Part shown: in pieces, positions 50,009 to 60,081 of the stretch
How positions within the stretch are numbered: the first letter of the stretch is position 1
How the letters are laid out: each line of letters begins with the position of its first letter
Source: Paraplanobispora takensis
Lineage (GTDB): Bacteria > Actinomycetota > Actinomycetes > Streptosporangiales > Streptosporangiaceae
Length of the DNA stretch: 64,000 nt
Assembly: GCF_016863195.1 (NCBI RefSeq)
Contig: NZ_BOOK01000008.1
Coordinates: 1 to 64,000 of the forward strand
Direction: 5' to 3'
The notes under the pieces: model-generated
What the model saw: only the letters and a program-made list of their open reading frames with translations
Told to the model about the DNA's origin: nothing
Databases searched by the model: none
Translations under genes and position numbers: made by a program

Positions 50009-51931
50009 TCAGCGCCGCAGGAGCGTGACGTCGGCGGCCCGGACGAACGCGAACCGGTGGCCGAACTGGACCTGGTAGTAGACCGTGCCACCGGTGATCA
50101 GCCGGTGCTTGGAGGTGTCGAAGGTGACGGCCCGCAGATAGGAGCCGCGGCGGACCAGGCCGACGCTGTAGCGCTGACCGGCCGGCATGACGTACTGCAG
50201 CGGGGTGAGCTTCTGCGGGCTGAGCCCCCGGTAGGCCCCGGGCTCGGGGTAGGCCCTGCCGTACAGCTTCACCGCCGACAGGCCGGGCCGGGGCGTCACC
50301 AGCGGCCCGGAGGCGCGCACGGCGGTGCGCGCGCCCTTCGGGTCGTGGAACCAGGCCTTCTGACCGAGATACCAGATCGCGGTCCAGGCGCCCCGGCGGT
50401 CGGCCACGGCGTAGCGCTGGCCCGTCGAGGCGCGCGCGGCGTGGTCCTGCACGCCGTAGCTGGAGCGGCCCCCGGGATGCTTGCCGACGTCCCTGACCAG
50501 CGGGGCGGTGGCGGAGGGCCGGGTGTGCAGCCACACCGAGGACGAGCCCCGCGAGGGGCACGCGCCCCCGCAACCGGTGAAGCGCTGCCGGTGGGCGGCG
50601 AACCTCGGCAGGATCATCACCGAGCGCGAGCTCTGCCCGCCCGAGCGGGCCACCCGGGCCAGCGGGCTGCCGAGCAGCTCGAAGTAGTGCGCCCAGTCCC
50701 AGAACGGTCCCGGGTCGTTGTGCATGCCGCGCACCGACGAGCGGGTGGGGCCGGGCACGTTGTCGTGGCCGACGATGTGCGCCCGGTCCAGCGGCACGCC
50801 GTACTTGCCGGCCAGGTACCTGACCAGCTTCGCCGAGGCGCGGTACATCGCCTCGGTGTACCAGGAGCCGCCCCTGGCCAGATAACCCTCGTGCTCCAGC
50901 CCGATGGAGCGGGAGTTGACGTCCCAGTTGCCGGCGTGCCAGCCGATGTCCTGGCCGCGCAGGTGCTGGGCGATGCGGCCGTCGCCGGAGCGCAGCGTGA
51001 AGTGCCAGCTCAGGTAGGTCGGGTTGCGCACCGAATTGATCATCGAGCGGTAGCTGCTCTCGCCGTCGTGGATGACGATGTAGTCGATCTTCCGCGGCAC
51101 CTGGAGGCGGTCGTGATTGCCGTAGTGGCCCTTCTTCTTGAGCCGCTTGTACGGCGAGGGCAGCCACACGCAGGAGACCGAGGCCGGGCAGTCGGGCCCG
51201 GCGGCAGCGGCGGCCCCGGCCGCCCGGCGCGTGCCCAGCCGCTCGGGCGAGCCGGCCGGCGGGTTCACCGACGGGTCGGACCGCAGGACCACCCGCTCTC
51301 CCCCGTCGGTGACCCGCGCGGCGCCGGTGCGGATCGTCGCGTAGACCTCGTCGGCGAAGACGGCCGCCGCCCCGGCGTCGTCCGAGCCCGCGTAACGGGC
51401 CACCGCCCCGTACCAGCGGGCCGGGTCGTCGTCCGCGGGCCCGCCGGTCCGCCGCTGGTACTCGGCCAGGAGCGCGGCGCCGCCCCGGACGTTGGCGGCG
51501 GGGTCCTCGCGCAGCCGGTCGGCGGGGACGCCGGTCAGCCGGGACGCCAGGCCCAGGGTGTCCTCCAGCGGCTCGGGCGCGGCGGGCGCCGGGGCGGAGG
51601 GCCTCATCGGCCGCGTCTCGTCGCCGCGCGGGTCCTCCTCGCCGTCGTGGTGGCCACCGGCTTCCGGCGGTACGGCGAGCCGCCCGTCGACCAGGTGCAT
51701 CGGGCCGTAACCTCCGGAGACGCTGGGCAACCCGTCGTTGCCGTCCCAGCGGGACTCCAGGTAGGAGACCGCGAGCAGCACGCTCTGCGGCACGCCGTAG
51801 TCCTCGGCGGCTCGGGCGAAGGCGGCCTGCAGGCCGTCGGGAGGGTCCTCCCGGAGGGCGGCGTTCCCCGGAGCCATGGGGATCATAACGGCGAGAGCGG
51901 CAAGAGCTGCGGTACCTGACAGACGTCGCAT
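50009..51931 (-). CDS. Secreted N-acetylmuramoyl-L-alanine amidase, 640 aa
   Basis: A signal peptide covers residues 1-24. Residues 30-190 form a lytic-transglycosylase-like helical domain (VPQSVLLAVSYLESRWDGND; GLASRLTGVPADRLREDPAA). Residues 270-420 are an amidase_2/PGRP domain with zinc ligands in DYIVIHDGESSYR, AHIVGHDNVPGP and MHNDPGPFWDWAHYF. The C-terminal third has repeated SH3-like cell-wall-binding units. It should cut the amide between MurNAc and the stem peptide. GGAGGA precedes the ATG. Confidence 0.9.
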   Translation of the reverse strand: MRRLSGTAALAALAVMIPMAPGNAALREDPPDGLQAAFARAAEDYGVPQSVLLAVSYLESRWDGNDGLPSVSGGYGPMHLVDGRLAVPPEAGGHHDGEEDPRGDETRPMRPSAPAPAAPEPLEDTLGLASRLTGVPADRLREDPAANVRGGAALLAEYQRRTGGPADDDPARWYGAVARYAGSDDAGAAAVFADEVYATIRTGAARVTDGGERVVLRSDPSVNPPAGSPERLGTRRAAGAAAAAGPDCPASVSCVWLPSPYKRLKKKGHYGNHDRLQVPRKIDYIVIHDGESSYRSMINSVRNPTYLSWHFTLRSGDGRIAQHLRGQDIGWHAGNWDVNSRSIGLEHEGYLARGGSWYTEAMYRASAKLVRYLAGKYGVPLDRAHIVGHDNVPGPTRSSVRGMHNDPGPFWDWAHYFELLGSPLARVARSGGQSSRSVMILPRFAAHRQRFTGCGGACPSRGSSSVWLHTRPSATAPLVRDVGKHPGGRSSYGVQDHAARASTGQRYAVADRRGAWTAIWYLGQKAWFHDPKGARTAVRASGPLVTPRPGLSAVKLYGRAYPEPGAYRGLSPQKLTPLQYVMPAGQRYSVGLVRRGSYLRAVTFDTSKHRLITGGTVYYQVQFGHRFAFVRAADVTLLRR

Positions 51932-52020
51932 AGTAGTTCCTCCCGCACCAATGACTACCCTTGGTCGCTATCGGTTACCTAGAGTCACGGTTGTGTTTGA
52001 GCGGGAAGGGAAGTGGTCAA

Positions 52021-52044
52021 TCCCTGCCCGAATCCGGGCAGGGA
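52021..52044. promoter_or_regulatory. Perfect 10-bp stem with 4-base loop
   Basis: tccctgcccg (52021-52030), loop aatc, cgggcaggga (52035-52044), lying between the divergent amidase and small-protein genes. No T-run follows, so a regulatory or 5'-UTR role is more likely than termination. Confidence 0.45.
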
Positions 52045-52090
52045 ACTTGGAGAACGGCGAGACGAATGCATAGTGTCCAGATCTGTGTCC

Positions 52091-52360
52091 ATGACCTGGC
52101 AACAGCACGAGGACCTGATCGCCCACCTGACCCGGACGAGCTCGCTCCGCCCGGGTGAGGCCGCGCGGGTGGTGGCCGACGTGCTGGCGTACTTCTCGGA
52201 GCCCGTGGAGGAGTTCGTCCGGCGGCGTCACGCCGAGCTGCGGGGCAGGGGACTGGCCAACGACGAGATCTTCCCTCGGATCGCCGCCGAACTCCCGGGC
52301 CGGAGGGTGGCGGCGCCCGAGCTCTCCCTGCGCCAGCTGCGCAGGATCGTCTACGGGTAG
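52091..52360 (+). CDS. Small helical protein upstream of glmS, 89 aa
   Basis: I do not know a function. The protein is predicted all-helical, with EEFVRRRHAELRGRGLANDE and FPRIAAELPGRRVAAPELSL. ATG 52091 is chosen as the first good start; earlier in-frame codons lack ribosome sites. It lies 72 bases upstream of glmS in the same direction and may be co-transcribed. Confidence 0.6.
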   Translation: MTWQQHEDLIAHLTRTSSLRPGEAARVVADVLAYFSEPVEEFVRRRHAELRGRGLANDEIFPRIAAELPGRRVAAPELSLRQLRRIVYG

Positions 52361-52432
52361 CAGTCGGAACAGATGAACGGGCAGCAACGGGTAAGTCTGC
52401 GGATGTGCCGTCGACAGCGAAGGAATAGCTGA

Positions 52433-54253
<1,821 letters not shown>

Positions 54254-54337
54254 TCCGGAGCGCCCTCCCCCATCCGGTCCGTGTCACAGAGTGGCGTTCA
54301 TGTAACCTTCTGTGAAGGACCTCGGGGGAGGGCGCCG

Positions 54338-55369
54338 ATGCATCGCAGACGGTTCTTCACGCTCGGTGCGCTGATGCTGGCCGCCGCGGCCGGATGCGGC
54401 CGGGACGAGGCCCCCGGTCCGGTGACGGGCCGGCTGTCCTTCATCACGCCCGCGGCGCGCGGGGAGCGGTGGGACCGCACCGCCCGCGCCCTGGCCTCGG
54501 TCGTCACCGCCGAGAGGCTCGCCGCCGCGGCCGGGGTCGGCAACCAGCCGGGCGAGACCGTCGTGAGCCTGCTCGACGCCTTCGCCGTCCCCTCCCCTCC
54601 TTCCACGCCGTTCGCCCGGGAGGGCAGGCTGCTGGTGGCCGGGATGTCGACGGTCACCGGGGCCGAGATGTCGGGCGGCGTCAGCGTGGTGGAGTCCGCG
54701 ACCCCGCTGGCCCGGCTGGTCGGCGACTGGGCGGCGCTGGTGGTCGCCGAAGGCTCGCCCCTGCGCTCCTTCGAGGACCTGGCCGCCGCGCTCCGCCGCG
54801 ACCCGGCCGGGCCCGCCGTCGGCGGCCGCGAGGTGGGCGGTTCCGACCACGTCCTGTACGGCATGATCGGCCAGTGCCTCGGGGTGGACGTCCGGCTGCT
54901 CGACTACGTCGGCTACCTCGACTCCGCCGACGCCCTCGAAGCCCTGCACGGCGGACGGCTGGCCGCGCTCCTGGGGCCGGCCCGGTCCTTCTCCGGCGAC
55001 GTCGCCGCGGGCCGCCTGCGCCCGCTGGCGGTCTCGGCCGCCGACCGGATCGACGGGATCGACGCGCCGACCCTGCTGGAGCTGGAGATCCGGCTGGAGT
55101 ACAGCGACTGGTGCGGGGTGCTGGGCCCCCGGCGGATGAGCGAGGCGGACGACGAGGCCGCCGTCGCGCTGTGCGACCGCGTCGACGCCTCCCCGCGGTG
55201 GCGGACGCTGTGCGCGGAGCAGGGCTGGGACCGCTTCTACCTGAGCGGCGGCGACTTCCGCCAGTGGCTGGCCACCGAGACCAGGCGCACCCGGGAGGTG
55301 CTCTACGACCTCGGCTTGCTGAGCGCCTCCGACACAAGGTGTGGGGCTGCTTGCGTTGAGAGCCACTAG
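54338..55369 (+). CDS. Solitary TctC/Bug-type solute-binding lipoprotein, 343 aa
   Basis: A lipoprotein signal peptide with lipobox AAAGC (residues 16-20) precedes a periplasmic-binding-protein fold of the tripartite tricarboxylate transporter (TTT/Bug) family: an N-terminal domain with VVSLLDAFAVPSPPS-like helices, then GGREVGGSDHVLYGMIGQCL and SFSGDVAAGRLRPLAVSAADR at the hinge. No TctA/TctB membrane genes lie nearby. It ends 16 bases before the B12 riboswitch begins. Confidence 0.72.
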   Translation: MHRRRFFTLGALMLAAAAGCGRDEAPGPVTGRLSFITPAARGERWDRTARALASVVTAERLAAAAGVGNQPGETVVSLLDAFAVPSPPSTPFAREGRLLVAGMSTVTGAEMSGGVSVVESATPLARLVGDWAALVVAEGSPLRSFEDLAAALRRDPAGPAVGGREVGGSDHVLYGMIGQCLGVDVRLLDYVGYLDSADALEALHGGRLAALLGPARSFSGDVAAGRLRPLAVSAADRIDGIDAPTLLELEIRLEYSDWCGVLGPRRMSEADDEAAVALCDRVDASPRWRTLCAEQGWDRFYLSGGDFRQWLATETRRTREVLYDLGLLSASDTRCGAACVESH

Positions 55370-55385
55370 ATGTAGGATCCTTCCT

Positions 55386-55558
55386 CGTTGCTGGTTCGCC
55401 CCGGGAGGGGCGAGGCAAGAGGGAACCCGGTGCGAGTCCGGGACTGCCCCGCAGCGGTGAACGGGAACGACCGCCGTCAGTAGAGCACTGGGGAGACCTG
55501 GGAAGCGACGGCCAGTAGGAACGCGTGTGACGCCCGTGAGTCCGAAGACCTGCCGGTG
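55386..55558 (+). ncRNA. Cobalamin (B12) riboswitch
   Basis: The RNA shows the conserved cobalamin aptamer: cgagtccgggactgccccgc with gcagcggtgaa, the core pairing around 55400-55460, and the B12 box gagtccgaagacctgccgg (55538-55556). It precedes nrdAB by about 130 bases. In Streptomyces coelicolor a B12 riboswitch represses class I RNR when the coenzyme for class II RNR is plentiful; the same logic is inferred here. Confidence 0.93.
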
Positions 55559-55684
55559 ACGTGATCAGTCCAGGGCCTCGAGGGAGGGCCCGCGGACGAC
55601 GGCGGTCCCGGCGTGCCCGTGAACCGCCCTCTGCCGTGTGCCCGTCCCGCGAAGCCGTACGCATGGGGACGCGAGGGGTAGCAC

Positions 55685-57922
55685 GTGACACAGACCCGGT
55701 TCGAAACAGCCGAGAGCGCGGCCGGTACGGCGGATGTGACAGCCGGTACGGCGGCCGGGGCGGCCGGCCGCAGGCTGGCGATCGAGGAGGCCGCCGCCCG
55801 GGTGATCGCCGACCCGGAGAACTCCCGGCTCGCCGCCCGGCTGCTGGCCGGGCTGATCGCCGACGAGGCGGCCGGGCACGGCGTGCGCACCTTCTCGGAG
55901 TCGGTGGCCGCCACCCACGCGGCCGGGCTGGTCGCCGACCGGCTCGCCGCGTTCGTCGCCGCCCACGCCGCGGAGCTGGACGCGCTGATCACCGAGGAGA
56001 CCGCGTTCGAGTACTTCGGCCTGCGCACCGTCTACGACCGCTACCTGCTGCGCCACCCCGAGACCCGCAAGGTCCTGGAGCGCCCGCAGCACTTCTTCCT
56101 CCGGGTGGCCTGCGGCCTGTCGGAGACCGTCGCCGAGGCGGCCGAGCTGTACGGCCTCATGGCGAGCCTGTCCTATCTGCCCAGCTCGCCGACCCTGTTC
56201 AACTCCGGCGCCCGCCGCCCGCAGCTGTCGTCGTGCTTCCTGCTCGACTCGCCGCGCGACGAGCTGGAGGCGATCTACGAGCGCTATGGTCAGGTCGCGC
56301 GGCTGTCGAAGTACGCCGGGGGGATCGGCGTCTCCTGGACCCGGGTGCGCTCCCGGGGTTCGCTGATCCGGGGCACCAACGGCCACTCCAACGGCATCGT
56401 GCCGTGGCTGCGCACCCTGGACTCCAGCGTCGCCGCGGTCAACCAGGGCGGCCGCCGCAAGGGCGCGGCCTGCGTCTACCTGGAGACCTGGCACGCCGAC
56501 ATCGAGGAGTTCCTGGAACTGCGCGACAACACCGGCGAGGACGCCCGCCGCACCCACAACCTCAACCTGGCCAACTGGGTGCCGGACGAGTTCATGCGCC
56601 GGGTCGAGGCCGACGCGATGTGGTCGCTGTTCGACCCCAAGCAGGTCCCCTACCTCACCGACCTGTACGGCCCCGCCTTCGACGAGGCCTACCGGGCCGC
56701 CGAGGCCGACGGCGCGGCCGTCCGGCGGATCCCGGCCCGGACCCTCTACGGCCGGATGATGCGCACCCTGGCCCAGACCGGCAACGGCTGGATGACCTTC
56801 AAGGACGCGGCCAACCGGACCTCCAACCAGACGGCCCGCCCGGAGAACGTCATCCACCTGTCCAACCTCTGCACCGAGATCCTGGAGGTCACCGGCGACG
56901 CCGAGACCGCGGTGTGCAACCTCGGCTCGGTCAACCTCGCCGCCCACCTGGACGGCGGGGACGGCCTGGACTGGGAGCGGCTGCGCCGTACCGTCCGAAC
57001 CGCCGTGCGCTTCCTGGACCGCACCATCGACCTGGGCTTCTATCCCACCCCCGAGGCCGAGACCGCCAACCGGCGGTGGCGGCCGATCGGGCTGGGCGTG
57101 ATGGGCCTGGCGGACGTGTTCTTCGCGCTGCGGCTGCCGTTCGACTCATCCGGGGCGCTGGCGCTGTCCACCCGGATCGCCGAGGAGATCGCGCTGGCCG
57201 CCTACGACACCTCGGCCGATCTGGCCGTGGAGCGGGGCCGTCACCCCTCCTACGACGACACCCGGGCCGCCGGCGGCGTGCTCCACCCCGACCACTACGG
57301 CGCCGCGACCTCCCCGGAGTGGGCCGCGCTCCGGGCGAAGATCGCCGAGACGGGGCTGCGCAACTCGCTGATGATCGCCATCGCGCCGACCGCCACGATC
57401 GCCTCCATCGCGGGCTGCTACGAGTGCATCGAGCCCCAGGTCTCCAACATCTTCAAGCGCGAGACCCTGTCGGGGGAGTTCCTGCAGGTCAACCGCTATC
57501 TCGTCCGCGATCTCCAGGAACGCGGACTGTGGACCCCGGCGGTCCGCGACGCGATCAAGCGGGCGGACGGCTCGGTCCAGGACATCCCCGAGATCCCGGA
57601 CGACCTGAAGGTCCTGTACCGGACCGCGTGGGAGCTGCCGCAGAAGGCGCTGATCGACCTGGCCGCCGCGCGCACGCCGTACATCGACCAGTCGCAGTCG
57701 CTGAACCTCTTCATGGCCACGCCGACCATCGGCAAGCTCTCCTCGATGTACGCCTACGCCTGGAAGTCCGGCCTGAAGACCACCTACTACCTGCGCTCGC
57801 GGCCCGCCACCCGGATCGCCCAGACCACCGTGGCCCAGCCCGTCACCGCCGTGCCCGCGGCCGACCCGGACGCCGTCGCGTGCTCGCTGGAGAACCCGGA
57901 GTACTGCGACGCCTGCCAGTAG
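55685..57922 (+). CDS. nrdA: Ribonucleoside-diphosphate reductase, class Ia large subunit, 745 aa
   Basis: The catalytic residues are present: Cys184 in LSSCFLLD, Asn394, Cys396 and Glu398 in NLCTEI, Cys411 in CNLGSVN, and the C-terminal redox pair CDAC at 741-744. The N-terminus lacks a clear ATP-cone and is Ala/Gly-rich instead. GTG 55685 follows GAGGGG. It reduces ribonucleotides using the radical from NrdB, encoded 50 bases downstream. Confidence 0.95.
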   Translation: MTQTRFETAESAAGTADVTAGTAAGAAGRRLAIEEAAARVIADPENSRLAARLLAGLIADEAAGHGVRTFSESVAATHAAGLVADRLAAFVAAHAAELDALITEETAFEYFGLRTVYDRYLLRHPETRKVLERPQHFFLRVACGLSETVAEAAELYGLMASLSYLPSSPTLFNSGARRPQLSSCFLLDSPRDELEAIYERYGQVARLSKYAGGIGVSWTRVRSRGSLIRGTNGHSNGIVPWLRTLDSSVAAVNQGGRRKGAACVYLETWHADIEEFLELRDNTGEDARRTHNLNLANWVPDEFMRRVEADAMWSLFDPKQVPYLTDLYGPAFDEAYRAAEADGAAVRRIPARTLYGRMMRTLAQTGNGWMTFKDAANRTSNQTARPENVIHLSNLCTEILEVTGDAETAVCNLGSVNLAAHLDGGDGLDWERLRRTVRTAVRFLDRTIDLGFYPTPEAETANRRWRPIGLGVMGLADVFFALRLPFDSSGALALSTRIAEEIALAAYDTSADLAVERGRHPSYDDTRAAGGVLHPDHYGAATSPEWAALRAKIAETGLRNSLMIAIAPTATIASIAGCYECIEPQVSNIFKRETLSGEFLQVNRYLVRDLQERGLWTPAVRDAIKRADGSVQDIPEIPDDLKVLYRTAWELPQKALIDLAAARTPYIDQSQSLNLFMATPTIGKLSSMYAYAWKSGLKTTYYLRSRPATRIAQTTVAQPVTAVPAADPDAVACSLENPEYCDACQ

Positions 57923-57972
57923 GCGCCTGACGACAAGACCCGCCCGCACGACTCCCCGAGAGGCACTCCCTG

Positions 57973-58968
57973 ATGTTGCTGGACCCCGGCATGGACCTGA
58001 CCCTGCGGCCCATGCGCTATCCGGACTTCTACGAGCGCTACCGCGCCGCCATCCGCAACACCTGGACGGTGGAGGAGGTCGACCTCCACTCCGACCTGGC
58101 GGACCTGGCGCGGATGACCCCCCAGGAGCGGCACCTGATCAACCGCCTCGTGGCGTTCTTCGCGACCGGCGACTCGATCGTGGCCAACAACCTGGTGCTC
58201 AACCTCTACCAGCACGTCAACGCACCCGAGGCGCGGCTGTACCTCAGCCGGCAGCTGTTCGAGGAGGCCGTGCACGTGCAGTTCTACCTGACCCTGCTGG
58301 ACACCTACCTGCCCGACCACGACGAGCGCGTCAAGGCCTTCGCCGCGGTCGAGCACATCCCCTCCATCCGGGACAAGGCCGAGTTCTGCTTCCGCTGGAT
58401 CGACTCGCTCGGCGGGCTGGAGCGGCTGGAGACGAAGGAGGACCGGCGGGCCTTCCTGCTCAACCTGATCTGCTTCGCCGCCTGCATCGAGGGATTGTTC
58501 TTCTACGGCGCCTTCGCCTACGTCTACTGGTTCCGCTCGCGCGGCCTGCTCGGCGGCCTGGCCACCGGGACGAACTGGGTCTTCCGCGACGAGTCCATGC
58601 ACATGGAGTTCGCCTTCAGCGTGGTGGACACCGTCCGGGCCGAGGAGCCCGAGTTGTTCGACGACAAGCTCGGCGAGCAGGTGACGCGGATGCTGGAGGA
58701 GGCCGTCGCGGCCGAGCTCGCCTTCGCCGCCGACCTGTGCGGCGAGGGGATGCCCGGGATGGGCGCGGAGCAGATGCGGCGGTACCTGGAGTACGTGGCC
58801 GACCAGCGGCTGGCCCGGCTGGGCCTGCCCGTACGGTACGGCACCGCCAACCCCTTCGCGTTCATGGAGTTCCAGGACGTGCAGGAGCTGGCCAACTTCT
58901 TCGAGCGGAGGGTTTCGGCCTATCAGGTGGCCGTTGAGGGAAATGTCACTTTCGACGAGAGTTTCTGA
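57973..58968 (+). CDS. nrdB: Ribonucleoside-diphosphate reductase, class Ia small subunit, 331 aa
   Basis: Metal ligands and radical site match class Ia R2: Asp41 (VDLHSD), Glu98-His101 in EEAVHVQFY, Glu173 in ACIEGL, Glu207/His210 in FRDESMHMEF, and the radical Tyr105 seven residues after Glu98. It forms the diferric-tyrosyl radical partner of NrdA. No nrdS-type AraC regulator follows, unlike Streptomyces. Confidence 0.95.
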   Translation: MLLDPGMDLTLRPMRYPDFYERYRAAIRNTWTVEEVDLHSDLADLARMTPQERHLINRLVAFFATGDSIVANNLVLNLYQHVNAPEARLYLSRQLFEEAVHVQFYLTLLDTYLPDHDERVKAFAAVEHIPSIRDKAEFCFRWIDSLGGLERLETKEDRRAFLLNLICFAACIEGLFFYGAFAYVYWFRSRGLLGGLATGTNWVFRDESMHMEFAFSVVDTVRAEEPELFDDKLGEQVTRMLEEAVAAELAFAADLCGEGMPGMGAEQMRRYLEYVADQRLARLGLPVRYGTANPFAFMEFQDVQELANFFERRVSAYQVAVEGNVTFDESF

Positions 58969-59030
58969 ATAGCCGGTTTCGTACCGGGCAACCCCCTCTG
59001 GTCGACGACGAGGAGAGGAGGCCCTGCCCG

Positions 59031-60053
59031 GTGTCGGAATGGATCATTCTGCTGCTGTCCGTGCTCGCGGCCGTCGCGGCCGTGGAACTGGTGCGAAGGC
59101 TGCTGTGCTCGCGGCTGGTGGGAGAGCGGTCGGTCCTGGCCGGCCCGCTGGTGCAGCGCTGCACCTGGCCCAGCTTCGCCACCGCCATCGTGGCGGCCGT
59201 CTACACGGTCTACGAGCCCGGGATGACCGACGGCTCGGCCAACCAGGCGATCCAGCGGGCCATCAGCATCGCGATGATCGCCTCCGTCACATGGCTGGTG
59301 ATCCAGGCCGCCTACGCGGTCACCGACGTCGTGCTCGACCGGCTGGTCACCGTCGAGGGCGAGCGCAACCGGCGGGCCCGGCGCATCCGCACCCAGATCG
59401 CGCTGGTCCGCCGGGTCGCCGCGGCGGTGATCATCGTGGTGGCGCTGGGCGCGATGCTCTTCAGCTTCCCCCAGGTGCGCGCGCTCGGCGCGGGCCTGCT
59501 GGCCTCGGCGGGCATCGCCGGCGTGGTGGCCGGCATCGCGGCGCAGTCCACCCTGGGCAACATGCTGGCCGGGCTGCAGCTGGCCTTCAGCGACGCGATC
59601 CGGCTGGACGACGTGGTCGTGGTGCAGGACGAGTGGGGCCGGATAGAGGAGCTGACCCTCACCTACGTGGTCCTGCGGCTGTGGGACGAGCGGCGGCTGG
59701 TCCTGCCCGTCTCCTACTTCACCACCAACGCCTTCGAGAACTGGACCCGGCACGGCAGCCGCGTGATCGGCACGGTGATGCTGCGGGTGGACTGGTCGGT
59801 CCCGGTGGAGGAACTGCGCACCGAGCTCTATCACGCCCTGCGCGAGAACCCGCTCTGGGACCAGAAGGACTGGGTCCTGCAGGTCACCGACACCCTCCCC
59901 AACGGCCTGCTGGAGGTCCGCGCGCTGATGAGCGCCGCCGACTCCGCCAGCGCCTTCGACCTGCGGTGCGACATGCGCGAGCACCTGGTCGGTTTCATCA
60001 GGGAGAAGTACCCGGAGTCGCTGCCCAGGCTCCGGGTGGACGTCCCCCTCTGA
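59031..60053 (+). CDS. Small-conductance mechanosensitive channel (MscS family), 340 aa
   Basis: Four or more transmembrane helices are followed by the MscS pore helix and lateral domain: VVAGIAAQSTLGNMLAGLQL, then FSDAIRLDDVVVV and a beta-domain with GRIEELTLTYVVLRLWDERR and VLPVSYFTTNAFENW. The gly/ala-rich pore helix GAGLLASAGIAGVV is typical. It protects against osmotic downshock. GTG 59031 follows GAGAGGAG. Confidence 0.88.
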   Translation: MSEWIILLLSVLAAVAAVELVRRLLCSRLVGERSVLAGPLVQRCTWPSFATAIVAAVYTVYEPGMTDGSANQAIQRAISIAMIASVTWLVIQAAYAVTDVVLDRLVTVEGERNRRARRIRTQIALVRRVAAAVIIVVALGAMLFSFPQVRALGAGLLASAGIAGVVAGIAAQSTLGNMLAGLQLAFSDAIRLDDVVVVQDEWGRIEELTLTYVVLRLWDERRLVLPVSYFTTNAFENWTRHGSRVIGTVMLRVDWSVPVEELRTELYHALRENPLWDQKDWVLQVTDTLPNGLLEVRALMSAADSASAFDLRCDMREHLVGFIREKYPESLPRLRVDVPL

Positions 60054-60081
60054 CGGCCGCCGGCCGGGGACGTCCGGGGGT

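Noticed and set aside
48671-51919. Plus-strand frame of over 1000 codons crossing the transporter and amidase genes
   Set aside because: It spans two genes of opposite strand and reads as low-complexity Arg/Gly/Val-rich shadow in both; no domain matches.
52021-52044. glmS ribozyme upstream of glmS
   Set aside because: The hairpin at this position lacks ribozyme core sequence, and glmS ribozymes are a Firmicutes feature.
55561-57930. Very long plus-strand frame overlapping nrdA
   Set aside because: It is Arg/Gly-rich shadow translation of nrdA in another frame; all conserved RNR motifs lie in the nrdA frame.
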